Source of the DNA: Chloranthus sessilifolius | Taxonomy: Eukaryota; Streptophyta; Magnoliopsida; Chloranthales; Chloranthaceae | Reading direction: 5' to 3' | NCBI GenBank assembly: GCA_021018995.1 | Contig: CM037593.1 | Location: 37,399,810 to 37,463,809 of the forward strand | DNA length: 64,000 nt | In this document: positions 1-10,105 of the stretch, one piece after another | Layout: each line of letters opens with the position of its first letter | Numbering within the stretch: position 1 is the stretch's first letter | Position numbers and translations under genes: made by a program | Notes under the pieces: model-generated | Told to the model about the DNA's origin: nothing | What the model saw: the letters and a program-made list of their open reading frames with translations, nothing else | The model's database searches: none

Positions 1-338
1 TAATTTGTGGGGAATCTGGTAATTGACTGCTGTAATCTGATCCTAAATTTCTGGAGCTTTGCTGCCGACATCTCCATATAAGTATCTGTCATGGATCAGA
101 TTTAAGGCATACTGCTGAACAGTATCAGATGTCACTTATTTATTTCCCTTACATTCAATATCTAGTAAAGGGACAGATTGTCCAGATATATAACTGGAAT
201 ATGGGTGATGATTATTGCAATTCTAACACAACAACCCACCCTTTATTGCTGTAAAATCGAGAAATTTTAGGTGTTTAATACACTAAATCTGAATTTTACG
301 TGAGTTTTCATTCTCAAACTGAATTTTTAATATTGAAT
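1..338 (+). repeat. Element X, 3' part of left LTR (interrupted)
   Basis: These bases match 9750-10087 closely (shared segments such as the 'ggaatc(t/a)ggt' and 'gggacagatt' blocks in the same order), so they are the 3' part of an LTR whose other copy is 9100-10105. The LTR resumes after the inserted chromovirus at 7058 and ends with CA at about 7078. The 5' part lies outside the window. Element X is on the plus strand. Its family is uncertain: no pol is seen. Confidence 0.7.
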
Positions 339-1312
339 TGACACGGGACAACGACCCTAAAATGCGGAATATGATCTTTATGCAGATTTGCCGAAATTAA
401 TGAAATTAAATCAAGTTTAATCGCAAAATTATCTTCGATACCTTTAGGGTTTTGCAGAATTTTGATGGGTAGATCACACAAGATTCAGGTAGGGTCCAGT
501 CCAATGCGCAAGTACTTTTAAAGTCGAGGCGAGATCGGCCTAGAGATAGGACTCTAGCTTTTCCAGGCGTAGGCGTTCGTCTTCAGTCCGATGTAGATTC
601 ACGGATTCTAAATCGGGTTGTAAAAAGGAATTAGGGTTTGTAAAAGGCTTATAACTTTAGATTGGTTTGTGGTTTTGGAAAGGGAATTGGCTTTGTGTGG
701 TTTAGGGTTTTGGATTTGAAAGGAAACAATTAGGCTATAGCTTAGAGAAGCAAACACAGATCAAAAGATAGCAAATATAAGAGATCACGCAAGTTGAAAA
801 CAATAAATCAAAAGATATATGGGAATCACTCCCTTGGTCTCACACCAAACCCATCTCAGGCAAAGATTACTCAAACATAAAAGCATTTAATAATCAATCA
901 ACTAACTAAAAGTCTTTACAAGCCTCAATATATAGGTCACCAATAATTAATTCCGAAAATAAAAGAATCCTAATACTAATAAAAAACAAAAAGGAAGTTT
1001 TCGCATAAAATTATGTGTCGTAGCCCGCTTGAGCGATAATTATCATCGCTCGCGCTAGGGCTCGCTCGAGCTAGTTTAAGTGATCGCTTGCGCGTCTGAA
1101 ATCGTCGCTGTAGCTCGCGTGCGCAAGGATTATCATCGCTAGCGCGACTGTAAGTGCTCGCTCATGCGAGGGCCTGCGGCGTTGTCCTCCTAGCGGTTTG
1201 TGTCCGTTTCTCCTCTGAGGCTACGGTACTCGGGCTTCCTCTACGCTTCTTCCGACGCCGATAGAAACGATGTGGTCCTAATCCAATGTCCATGTATGTG
1301 GCGTCCCCGTCA
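339..1312 (-). repeat. 3' LTR of the chromovirus
   Basis: 974 bp, read on the minus strand from TGACGGGG at 1312 to the terminal CA at 339-340. A TATA-like 'ctatatattgagg' (complement of about 925-937) is the likely core promoter. An array of palindromic GCTCGCGCGAGC-like motifs occupies about 1021-1175, inside U3. Confidence 0.93.
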
Positions 1313-1325
1313 ATTCCCCTGGACC
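1313..1325 (-). other. Polypurine tract of the chromovirus
   Basis: On the minus strand the bases GGTCCAGGGGAAT lie directly against the 5' TG of the 3' LTR, the position expected for the plus-strand primer. Confidence 0.75.
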
Positions 1326-1860
1326 AAAAACGTTTCATCATCGAGGAAACGCGCTCATGATAGATGTCTAGCAGGTCGGGGTTCAAGTGGCGAACTTCAT
1401 TCTTGGGGACCCAAATGTTTTCGGACTCCGATTTGCCGACCCATTTGACCAAGTATTTCTGGAATCCCCCGTCATGTGTAGAAACGGCATGATCATTGAT
1501 TATATAGTCTATCTCATCTGTTCTCTGTCTGCTTTGGGAAGGAAGAGGTATAGGTTGCAAGGTTCGATTGGGGCTGGGATTAGGAGGTGGCTAGAGTGGG
1601 ATTTCAGGAGGTGGAGTGAAACCCAAGTAAGAAACCAAGTTCTCCACATTGAACGTTGAACTAACCCCTGTACCTGGAGGAAGCTCAAGCACGTATGCAT
1701 TAGGACCACTCTTAAGCCAAAATTCTAAAAGGCCCAGCGCCTCGAAATTGGAGCTTCTCGGAGGATCCCGATGGGAACCGCTCAGGCCTAACCCGGACCA
1801 TCACATAATCGCCCATGTGAAATTCTTTAGAATGCCTATGAGCATCTGGAGAAAATTTAT
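1313..1860 (-). pseudogene. Integrase C-terminus (GPY/F) and chromodomain
   Basis: This is the C-terminal part of the gypsy polyprotein. After the integrase core, a frame reads through RPERFP and a GPF-type motif (the GPY/F module), then a proline-rich spacer, then a chromodomain with YLVKWVGK and NIWVPKNEV. The reading frame continues across the PPT into the LTR (to about 1162), so the last ~50 residues would be LTR-encoded. Chromodomains target integration by binding modified histones in heterochromatin. A stop at about 1887 separates this part from the integrase core, so the protein is broken. Confidence in the domain is high because spacing and order fit chromoviruses. Confidence 0.88.
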
Positions 1861-1885
1861 ATTGATTATTGTTTAAATTAATTTT

Positions 1886-2638
1886 CTATTTAATTTCGGC
1901 ATGCAAGCTATGAATATGTTGTGCAAATGCATCGACAGACTCTAACACTCTATGGGATGGAGACATGAGGATCAAATCTAATGGGGTCCTAGGCCTATGA
2001 CCATGTACTACCTCAAAAGGACTCATGCCTATAAACCTATTGACAGAATTATTATATGCAAACTCAGCTATGGGTAAGATGATATCCCAGGTCCTAACAT
2101 GATCGCCGACAAGACTACGAAGGAGATTCCCAAGGCTCCTATTGGCGCTTTCGGTTTGGCCATCCGTTTGAGGGTGGTAAGCTGTAGAGAATTGGAGCAA
2201 TGTGCGCATCATGTGCCAAAGGGTCTTCCAAAAATAACTCGTAAATTTAACATCCCTATCAGACACAACGGTTTTGGGCAACCCATGAAGACGCACTACC
2301 TCCGCAAAAAATAATTTAGCAATATGAGATACATCAGATGTTTTGGAACAAGGAATGAAGTGGGCAATTTTGGAAAATCGGTCCACTACGGCATAGATGG
2401 AGTCGTGCTTCCTAGGAGTCTTACGAAGTCCAAGCAGGAAATCCATAGAGAGGTCTTGCCACGGTGTGTGTGGCACGGGTAACCGGGTATACAAGTCGGT
2501 ATTTTGTTTGGTTTGTTTTGACACTTGACAAGTACGACAATGCTTAACGACCCGAGCGACATCTCTCATTAAGCTAGGCCAAAAGAACCTATCCTCTACG
2601 AGCGCAACAGTTTTATTACGCCCGAAATGTCCTGTCAT
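1886..2638 (-). pseudogene. Ty3/gypsy integrase core
   Basis: A 250-codon open stretch encoding the rve integrase core, which joins retrotransposon cDNA to chromosomal DNA. The zinc-binding H-H-C-C module ends with HCRTCQ. The catalytic acidic residues are visible in SMDFLLGL (first D), VVSDRD (second D) and DGQTESANRSL (E). The downstream FAYNNSVN and FEVVHGHRPRTPLDL motifs are typical of plant gypsy elements. This is the best preserved part of the element, with no internal stop. It is preceded by the RNase H linker and followed by a TAG that cuts it off from the GPY/F module and chromodomain. Confidence 0.93.
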
Positions 2639-3237
2639 CCCTCCAGCATGTAACTCCCAATGAGAAAGTCACGCAATGAAGTGCGAGGGATGCAAAGGCG
2701 ATTGCCTTTAAACAAGTATCCATCCTGGATGGTGTACACGGAGTGTGAGACGATCAGGTTACTAAGGAGAGCAGTGTACTCAACTCCAAAATCTGGGCAC
2801 TCGGGGTACTCATCCTTTAACTTTTCGAACCCGACGACTTCGGTGCTCATTGTGCGCAAAGTCACCACTCGTCGACTAAGTGCATCAGCGGCCCTATTTT
2901 CAGCACCGACCTTATGCTTTAACACGAATGTGAACCCTTGAAGGTACTCAACCCACTTCGCGTGCCTTGGGTTCAACTTCTTCTATGAAGCAAGAGAGCG
3001 TAAGGCTTCATGGTCAGAGAACAATACAAATTCCTGCGGTCTAAGGTAATGTTTCCAATACCAAAGAGATCGAACGACCGCATAGAACTCCTTGTCATAG
3101 GTGGAGTATTTTTGGTTCGCTTCGTTAAGTTTTTCACCAAAATAGGCCACAGGGTGACCCTCTTGGCTAAGCACTCCTCCTATGCCTACACCCGAAGCGT
3201 CACATGCGACTTCAAAGACTTTAGAAAAGTCCGGCAA
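2635..3237 (-). pseudogene. Ty3/gypsy RNase H and linker
   Basis: The RNase H domain begins with [20 protein letters not shown] (first catalytic D in CDAS) and continues through [19 protein letters not shown] and [16 protein letters not shown] frame interruption at about 2977-2983 separates it from the conserved tether segment (YLQGFTFVLKHKVGAENRAADALSRR). The enzyme degrades the RNA strand of the reverse-transcription hybrid. Order and spacing are normal for gypsy pol. Confidence 0.9.
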
Positions 3238-4274
3238 TCACATGACAGGTGCACTACTCATTCGTTATTTGATCTCAGTAAAGGCTTTTGTTGCCGCGTT
3301 GCCCCATTTATTCCCCCTTTTTCATGCAATCGGTGATTGGGGCCATAATGGTGCTAAAGCTTCTGATGAAGCGACGATAGAAAGTAGCCAAGCCATGGAA
3401 GCTGCGGACATCGTGTATGTTCTTAGGTTCGGGTCATTCCACAATCGCTTTAACCTTTTCGGGGTCCGCGACCATTCCATCGGACGAGATAATAAATCCC
3501 AAGCAAGCAACAGAACGTTGCATGAAAGGTGCATTTCTTGAGATTAGCAAACAACCTCTCGCCCTTAAGGGTTTCACAAACCAGCCTAAGGTGGGTTAAG
3601 TGTTGTTCATTGCCATGAGTATAGATCAGGATGTCATCGAAATAAAAAACAAGGAATTTGTCGAGAAACGGTCTCAAGACTTAGGTCATGAGTCGCATGA
3701 AAGTTCTCGGGGCGTTGGAAAGCCCAAATGGCATGACCATCCACTCATAAAGACCATCCTTAGTCTTAAAGGCGGTTTTCCACTCATCACCGGGGTGGAT
3801 ACGGACTTGATGGTAGCCACTCTTAAGGTCTATCTTTGAAAAGATAGTGGCACCAACCATCATGTCAAGCAAGTCATTGAGTCTTGGTATGGGACACCAA
3901 TACTGAACCGTAATCTTATTGATCGCACGGCTATCCACACACATGCGCCACGTACCATCTTTCTTAGGAGTGAGTAGGGTAGGTACAGCATACAGGCTCA
4001 TGCCCTCTTGGATGAACCCCTTTTGAAGGAACTCATTGACTTGCCGAGTCAACTCAGCGTGCTCAACCAGATTCAACCTATAGTGGGGTAGGTTCGGTAA
4101 GGTAGATCCAGGAACAAAGTCTATTGCGTGTTGGATATCACGCAGGGGAGGGAGTTCGTTTGGTAAGTCTTCAGGGATGACATCCGAAAACTCTTTTAAA
4201 ATCGGCTCAACCTCTTTGGGATACTCGCTCACCGACTCGGGAGCACTCTCTACGGTGACAACTACGTACACCAC
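3238..4274 (-). pseudogene. Ty3/gypsy reverse transcriptase
   Basis: RT motifs appear in order: the N-terminal [16 protein letters not shown] segment, [46 protein letters not shown], then the active-site box YFDD at about 3640. An in-frame TAA near 3681, which could come from CAA, and further frame breaks at about 3320-3450 disable it. RT copies element RNA into cDNA. It lies between protease and RNase H, the gypsy order. Confidence 0.92.
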
Positions 4275-4422
4275 TCTCTTCTATCAATACTTTCTCGAAC
4301 TCTGAAGGGCTCACAATATTAATGGATTTAGAAGACTCGCCCTTCTTTTCGACAGTGTTGGTCAATGATGTTTTGGGAGGCAAAGGGTGTAAAGTGATCT
4401 TTTTGCCCTTATGCATGAACGT

Positions 4423-4962
4423 TCATATGTTTGATCGACCAGAAAGAGTCACATCCATGTCGTAGAGCCACGGCCTTCCCAAAATGATATGGCCCACTTC
4501 TATCGGCACCACATCGCACCATAAGGTGTCCAAATAAGAACCTAACTGAATCGATACACGACACCTTTTCGACACGGGAATGGATGAAGAATTGATCCAT
4601 GCGACTTTATAAGGTCTCGGGTGGGCTTCAGGTGTAAGCCCTAAGCGGCGTACTGCATGAGTTGATATTACGTTGGTACAACTACCGCTATCCACGATGA
4701 CCCTACAATTCTTTTCACCAAATCTGGCATAGGTGTGGAAGATGTTCTCCCTACGCCAGTCATCCTTTTCATCCCGTTGAGGTTGTGCAAGGGCACACCT
4801 CACAACCATAGCATGACCAATTGCATCACCCTCCTCATCACTGGGTGTGCTAACCGGTTCAAATACTTCTTCAACCACTACCTCATCATCATCCTCCTCT
4901 CCCTCAATGAAGAGAGTCCTTTGGGGTTCTTTTGTAGGGCATTGGGCGGCAAAGTGCCCCAT
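4423..4962 (-). pseudogene. Gag zinc knuckle tail and aspartic protease
   Basis: The open frame starts with the end of a CCHC zinc knuckle (MGHFAAQCP) and an acidic spacer, then the retroviral-type aspartic protease with catalytic DSGS and later HIILGRPWLYDMDV (the hydrophobic-G box). It would process the Gag-Pol polyprotein. The zinc knuckle appears to have lost its second cysteine in this copy. The frame to RT is broken at about 4270-4420. Confidence 0.85.
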
Positions 4963-5930
4963 CTCATGACTTTATAGCACTTTACTTGAGAATTAACCCT
5001 TGAGGATTCTCCGACTAAATCTTTTCCCTTTTTAAACCTGGAATTGGTAGGGACAAGTTGTGTAGGTTTGGGAGGAGGATTGAATCGTCCATCACCGGAT
5101 CGTTGACTACTATATTGTGGCTCGGTCCTCTTCACCACCGTAGTTTTCAAGTACCGCTCAAGATCTTGCACAACGGCATAGCATCTTTCAAGAGTCTCTA
5201 CGGGGTGAGAAATCAACTCTTTTTACAAATCAAATCGCAATCTGGTGCGGAATCTAGAGAGAGTGATTTCAGGGTCTTCCGATACTTTTGCCCTCATCAT
5301 TAACTCTTCGAATTTAGCAATGCAATCGGTCACGGGCATACCACCTTGACGTAAATTTTGCCACTGGTCGAGGAGACGTTAGTGGTATGATAAAAGAACA
5401 TACTTCTCAGTAAGTCATTCCTTCATGTCGTCCCAACGGGTAATGGGAGGACAACCCGCGTTTACCCTAATGCGCTCAACATTGAGCCAGAAAAGTCGAG
5501 CTTGACCAACCAATTTCATCTTAGTGAGTCTAACGCAATAGTTGTCATTCATGGCATACCAATCAAAGTGTTGGTCCATGTCAGAAAGCCAATCGAGGAA
5601 GACGATAGGGTCCATTCTTCCATCGAAAGTCGAAATCTCAACTCGGACGCTCTTAAGGAGTTGAACTTCGGGGTCATAGTCATCTCTACGATGATCCCTA
5701 CGGTTTCGGTTGTCTTGGCGACCATTACGTTCAAAGTGTGAACATTCACGCTCTTAGTGTTGATTTTCAAGTCCATCCATCGTTTCCAGTTGGTTGATTC
5801 GATCACATAATCTATCATTACCAACTCCTAGAGATGTTTGAGCTTGCTCAATGGTATTCAGACGTGCACTAATCGCACCCAATTCTTCTCGCATAGCTCT
5901 CAAAGTATTAAGAAACTCATCTGAAGCCAT
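4963..5930 (-). pseudogene. Ty3/gypsy gag (broken)
   Basis: Probable start ATG at 5928-5930, about 115 bases after the PBS. It opens with a predicted coiled-coil-like stretch (LRAMREELGAISARLNTIE). The gag core follows, with FLDWLSDMDQHFDWY, LVGQARLFWLNVE and RWDDMKE, the conserved plant gypsy retrotrans_gag motifs. Several frame breaks occur between 5216 and 5415 and near 5550. Gag packages the element RNA. Confidence 0.85.
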
Positions 5931-6046
5931 GGTGATCACAAAGTCTATTAGGGTTCTAATATGAAATGCAATATGGACTCAAAAAGAGAAAACAATGCAA
6001 TAAAATAAATATGACAAACAAAGATGCCCTAACCTAAAAAACCTAT

Positions 6047-6059
6047 GGCTTTGATACCA
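6047..6059 (-). other. Primer-binding site (tRNA-iMet)
   Basis: The minus strand reads TGGTATCAAAGCC, one mismatch from the classic TGGTATCAGAGC complement of initiator tRNA-Met. It sits 4 bases from the 5' LTR end (CA at 6064-6065). Confidence 0.88.
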
Positions 6060-6063
6060 AAAC

Positions 6064-7057
6064 TGACGCAGGACAACGACCCTAAAATGCAGAATATGAT
6101 CTTTATGCAGATTTGCCGAAATTAATGAAATTAAATCAAGTTTAATCGCAAAATTATCTTCGATACCTTTAGGGTTTTGCAGAATTTTGATGGGTAGATC
6201 ACACAAGATCCAGGTAGGGTCCAGTCCGATGCACAAGTACTTTTAAAGTTGAGGCGAGATTGGCCTAGAGATAGGACTCTAGCTTTTCCAGGCGTAGGCG
6301 CTCGTCTTTAGTCTGATGTAGATTCACGGATTCCAAATCGGGTTGTAAAAGGGAATTAGGGTTTGTAAAAGGCTTATGACTTTAGATTTGTTTGTGGTTT
6401 TAGAAAAGGTATTGGCTTTGTGTGGTTTAGGGTTTTGGATTTGAAAGGAAACAATTAGGCTATGGTTTAGAGAAGCAAACACAGATCGAAAGAAAGCAAA
6501 TATAAGAGATCACGCAAGTTGAAGACAATAAATCAGAAGATATATGGGAATCACTCCCTTGGTCTCACACCAAACCCATCTCAGGCAAAGATTACTCAAG
6601 CATAAAAGCATTCAATAATCAATCAACTAACTAAAAGTCTTTACAAGTCTCAATATATAGGCCACCAATAATTAATTCTGAAAATAAAAGAATCATAATA
6701 CTAATAAAACACAAAAAGAGTTTTCGCATAAAATTCCGTGTCATAGCTCGCTCGAGCGATAATTATCATCGCTCGCGCGAGGGCTCGTTCGAGCCAGTTT
6801 AAGTGATCGCTCGCGCGTCTGAAATCGTCGCCGTAGCTCGCGCGCGCGAGGATTATCATCGTTCGCGTGACTTCAAGGGCTCGCTCGCACGACTGTAAGT
6901 GCTCGCTCGCACGAGGGCCTGCGGTGTTGTCCTCCTAGCGGTTTGTGTCCGTTTCTCCTCTGAGGCTACGGTACTCGAGCTTCCTCTACGCTTCTTCCGA
7001 CGCCGATAGAAACGATGTGGTCCGAATCCAATGTCCATGTATGTGGCGTCCCCGTCA
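6064..7057 (-). repeat. 5' LTR of the chromovirus
   Basis: 994 bp, same ends as 339-1312. It is about 20 bp longer, mainly because the palindromic array at about 6745-6915 contains an extra CGCTCGCACGA-type unit. Confidence 0.93.
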
Positions 7058-7078
7058 TGAATGCTGAGGTTCTCATCA
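7058..7078 (+). repeat. Element X left LTR, last bases
   Basis: After the TSD the sequence resumes the X LTR and ends 'ggttctcatca', matching 'ggttctcatca' at 10095-10105. The following TAGCATCAAAGAG resembles a degraded tRNA-iMet primer-binding site. Confidence 0.6.
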
Positions 7079-8264
7079 AATAGCATCAAAGAGGGGTTAA
7101 TTATGGGGGAAGGAAAGAATAGTGTTGCGAGTAGTAACAAGATGTCACCGTATCAAGCCAACATCAATCTCGTGACTAGATCAAATTGAGCAAGGGGCCC
7201 AAAGAATTTTTTTAAAAAACTAGATCGAATTATTAAATTGCAAAGAAGCAATCAAGAAGTTTCAAGTGTAACGGTCAAACCTTGATTACAACAAGAAGGT
7301 GCCCGAAGATGACGTGCATGCCTTTGAAACCGCCATTTTTCGTGGCACAGTTCAAAGATGAAGACTTGATCGCTAGAAGGGTCTCGAATCAAGAAATTGA
7401 ATACGAGCAACGGGTAGATCTAAACCCGAGGGAAGATCAACCAATGGACTTTAATTTGATTGAAAATCAATGGTCCAATCTCCATCCATAAGAATATAAA
7501 GGTAGCTGCTGAAATCTCAGATCAAATAACAATTGGCCATCAAGGGTCAGGTGAGAAACTTAATGGTGAGAAGACTTCTAATCTTCATCATATAGACGCT
7601 GAACAGTCTGATAGAAGTTCGATAATTGACCATCAAGGGACCAACGAGAATCTTAATGGTGAGAAGAGTTTCGATCTTTATCATATAGAAGCTCAATAGT
7701 CTGATGAACAAGCGAGGGATCTTCATCTAGCTAAGATCAATTGTTCGATCTTGATGGTGGAATGGTGTAAGACTGTCATCTTTATCATATGTAACGATTT
7801 GATGGAGATCTTGACCACAACATTAAGTCAGATGAATCAAACATTAAGAATCAATGGACGGATGGCAATGTGTATGAGATAGATGGAGCGGATCGACGCT
7901 ATATCAAGGAACGTGCATGGGTCGCAAAAAAATATTCGCCAAATTCGGAATTTTCTCAAAACCGGGAACTTGAAGCATTTAAGCCAAAGACGAGATGAAG
8001 GTGAAAGGACAAGATTAAAGAGAGCGTGGCACAGATGGATGAAGGTTGAAATGGACAGTGCGGCAAAGATCTGAAAAAAGCAACACAAAGACACATGCAA
8101 GGAGTACGCAAACGATTATTCACCGGAATCGAATTCTTTGCAAACCAGGGAGGATAATGTTGGGAATCTCTAGGATCAAAATAAAAAATCTGTGCTATCA
8201 AGGGTGGCAGAGCCGAGATAAAACTAGGAAGCAAGGTTTTTAAAAAAAAAATTAAAATGTAAGA
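7079..8264 (+). mobile_element. Element X internal region, left part
   Basis: Interior of element X. A short frame starting at the ATG near 7103 looks like a gag leader but stops after about 28 codons. A longer open stretch at 7282-7491 (69 codons) shows no family motif. A ~96-bp direct duplication lies at about 7527-7715 (ATTGNCCATCAAGGG, AATGGTGAGAAGA and CATATAGA repeated). No RT, integrase or protease could be found, so X is probably a non-autonomous (LARD-like) element. Confidence 0.5.
7527..7715 (+). repeat. ~96-bp tandem duplication in element X
   Basis: Two adjacent copies share CCATCAAGGG, CTTAATGGTGAGAAGA and CATATAGA at about 96-base spacing. The reading frame is kept through both copies (HQGSGEKLNGEK and HQGTNENLNGEK) until a TAG at about 7697. 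Confidence 0.7.
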
Positions 8265-8269
8265 CCCGT

Positions 8270-9072
8270 GATGCAGGAAAATCTCACGCTAACCCTAAAA
8301 TAGTGTAAATCCCACATGATAGGGGTTAGGGTTATCGCTCGTCAATTAAAAGGAAAATAAGGGTAGAAGAAGATCCAAGGAATTAATCCATGGAAGAAAA
8401 GTCGGCCTCACACCAAACCGCATGGGAGAGAAGAATCACTCTTCTAATGAAAACTCATCTCAAGTTTTCTAGAATTCGCACAAAACAAAGCTCATAAATT
8501 TTATTAATCATCCATTAATATTCTCATAAGAGATTACAATGTGTATTTATAAAGAAAAGAAAACCTAAGAATACTACTAAAAATAAAACTCCTAGTCAAC
8601 CATTAAAACTTTCTAATCCAACGGTCATAATTAATTTCATCATTAATCCTTTTTTTTTAATTACACGACCACTTTTGAAGGGTCAAACGATGTCCAATTG
8701 ACGTGAAATTGGTTTTATTTGAAAGCTTAACGAAATAGCTTTCCAACAAGACAAGAATCATGCAATTCCGATATATATTAATAGACTTATGACCACTTTT
8801 CTGATGGTTGCGTAGAAAGTAATGAAATTAACAATCACATATATGTGCCTAACCCCTAAATAATTCAAATAAGGAAACTAATCCTAAAACAAACAATTTA
8901 TTAAAAGAATCCTAATGAAAAAGGAAACTAAACCAGATAAAAATGCCTAAAATAACGTGCACATGGGTCTTTAACGGGCCTTTTAAAAACCCATTCACGG
9001 GTTCATTTTCACTTTCGATATCTCCTCTTTATCCGGCCACGATCTCGACGTGTAGGCTTCGATTTCGCATCA
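8270..9072 (-). mobile_element. Solo LTR (chromovirus-type), TSD ACCCG
   Basis: 803 bp starting TGATGCAGG and ending CGCATCA, flanked by perfect ACCCG (8265-8269 and 9073-9077). The 'ggcctcacaccaaaccgcatg' block and both termini match the LTRs of the element at 32535-37043 in the same (minus) orientation. With no internal region, it is a solo LTR formed by LTR-LTR recombination. It interrupts element X. Confidence 0.9.
8673..8807 (+). repeat. Hairpin-bearing U3 module, copy 1
   Basis: Read on the plus strand this stretch matches 21167-21300 (TTTTGAAG.GTCAAACGA, GAAAGCTTA...AGCTTTCCAAC, AATTCCGA). The GAAAGCT / AGCTTTC arms can form a stem-loop. It is antisense relative to its host LTR, while the copy at 21167 is sense. 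Confidence 0.75.
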
Positions 9073-9099
9073 ACCCGATATCAAGATAAATAGGGCGGG
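9073..9099 (+). other. Element X interior end and PPT
   Basis: A short remaining interior ending AGGGCGGG directly before TGGGCCC. This is a plausible polypurine tract abutting the right LTR. Confidence 0.5.
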
Positions 9100-10105
9100 T
9101 GGGCCCTAAGATTGCCAAGCTATAGGCCAGCTGTCGAGATTTGTGGTCACGATAGGGCTGGATCACGTGATCACTTAATAGATACAAACACAGATATTAC
9201 CGAAATATCCCATTCTCGATAACCTTAAATGGGGTCTTCTAATTTTTTAGTACTATTTTTGTTTAGTGGTTTTTAGAAAGTAGGGATAGAGTTAGAAGTA
9301 ATCCTTTATTTATCTCAGGTAACTTAAGAGTCAAAGTAAAAATAAGAAACCTAGTTAAAATAGAAGAAATACTTTACTTTATTGGATATTGCAAAGAGAT
9401 AGCTGTGAAACACAGTTTTTGGCGTGTTTATTTATGAAAATTCTTATAAGTTGGAAAATTCCGTATCTTTACTTTGATTTTCTGCGTGAGTTACATATTG
9501 AGCATTCTGATCCTCTCTTTTCTGCCGTGACTATACAATCTCTACCTGCTGTTTTATCAGGGTGATCTGACTGCTGATCAGCTGGTCTTTAGATCTCCAA
9601 TTACTGCAACATCTAAACCTGATCAGTGTGTGATTGCTGATCTGATAGACGGCTGATGCTGAGTACTATGTGCTGCAAAATTTTGAGCCTCTATATTCTG
9701 GATATGATAGGTTTTCTGATTGCTGCTATCTAATAATTTCTGTGTATTATTTGTGGGGAATCAGGTCATATGACTACTAGAATCTGATCCTAAAATTTTG
9801 AAGTGCTGCTACCAATATAATCTCTTTAACTATTTGCCGTGGATCAGATTTGAGGCATACTGCTGTCACGATCAGGTGTGTCATTTATTTATTTCTCTAA
9901 ATTCAGAATCTACTAAAGGGACAGATTATTTCAGATTTATAACTGGAGTAACGGTGATTATTATTGCAAGTTTTAACACACAACCTGCAGTTTAGTCTTA
10001 TAAAATCAGGGAATACTAGTGGTATAAAACCACTAAATCTCAATTTTACGTGAGATTTCATCCACAAACCGGAATTTATAAGATCGAGGGCTGCGGTTCT
10101 CATCA
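9100..10105 (+). repeat. Element X right LTR
   Basis: It begins TGGGCCC after a purine-rich tract and ends TTCTCATCA. The 3' third matches window bases 1-338 plus 7058-7078. A weaker match to 32310-32534 plus 37044-37671 marks a related family member. The downstream flank is GCCAG, the likely target duplication, whose partner is outside the window. Confidence 0.65.

Larger units (their letters stand above)
339..7057 (-). mobile_element. Ty3/gypsy chromovirus, near full length, TSD TGAAT
   Basis: A 6.7-kb LTR retrotransposon on the minus strand. It has two LTRs (339-1312 and 6064-7057), a primer-binding site matching the 3' end of initiator tRNA-Met, a polypurine tract, and gag, protease, RT, RNase H, integrase and chromodomain in gypsy order. 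It is flanked by a perfect 5-bp target duplication TGAAT (334-338 and 7058-7062). It inserted into the LTR of element X. In-frame stops, for example TAA near 3681 in RT and TAG near 1887 after the integrase core, plus gag frame breaks show that it is no longer active. The two LTRs differ by scattered substitutions and by indels in the palindromic array, so the insertion is not very recent. The chromodomain assigns it to the chromovirus branch. The clade within that branch (Reina, Tekay, Galadriel and so on) was not determined. Confidence 0.95.

Noticed and set aside
6856..7140. 94-codon ORF crossing the 5' LTR edge
   Set aside because: It is the LTR copy of the chromodomain tail frame running into flanking X LTR sequence. 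It has no independent meaning.
7282..7491. 69-codon ORF as a host gene
   Set aside because: It lies inside element X and has no recognisable motif. Treated as transposon interior.
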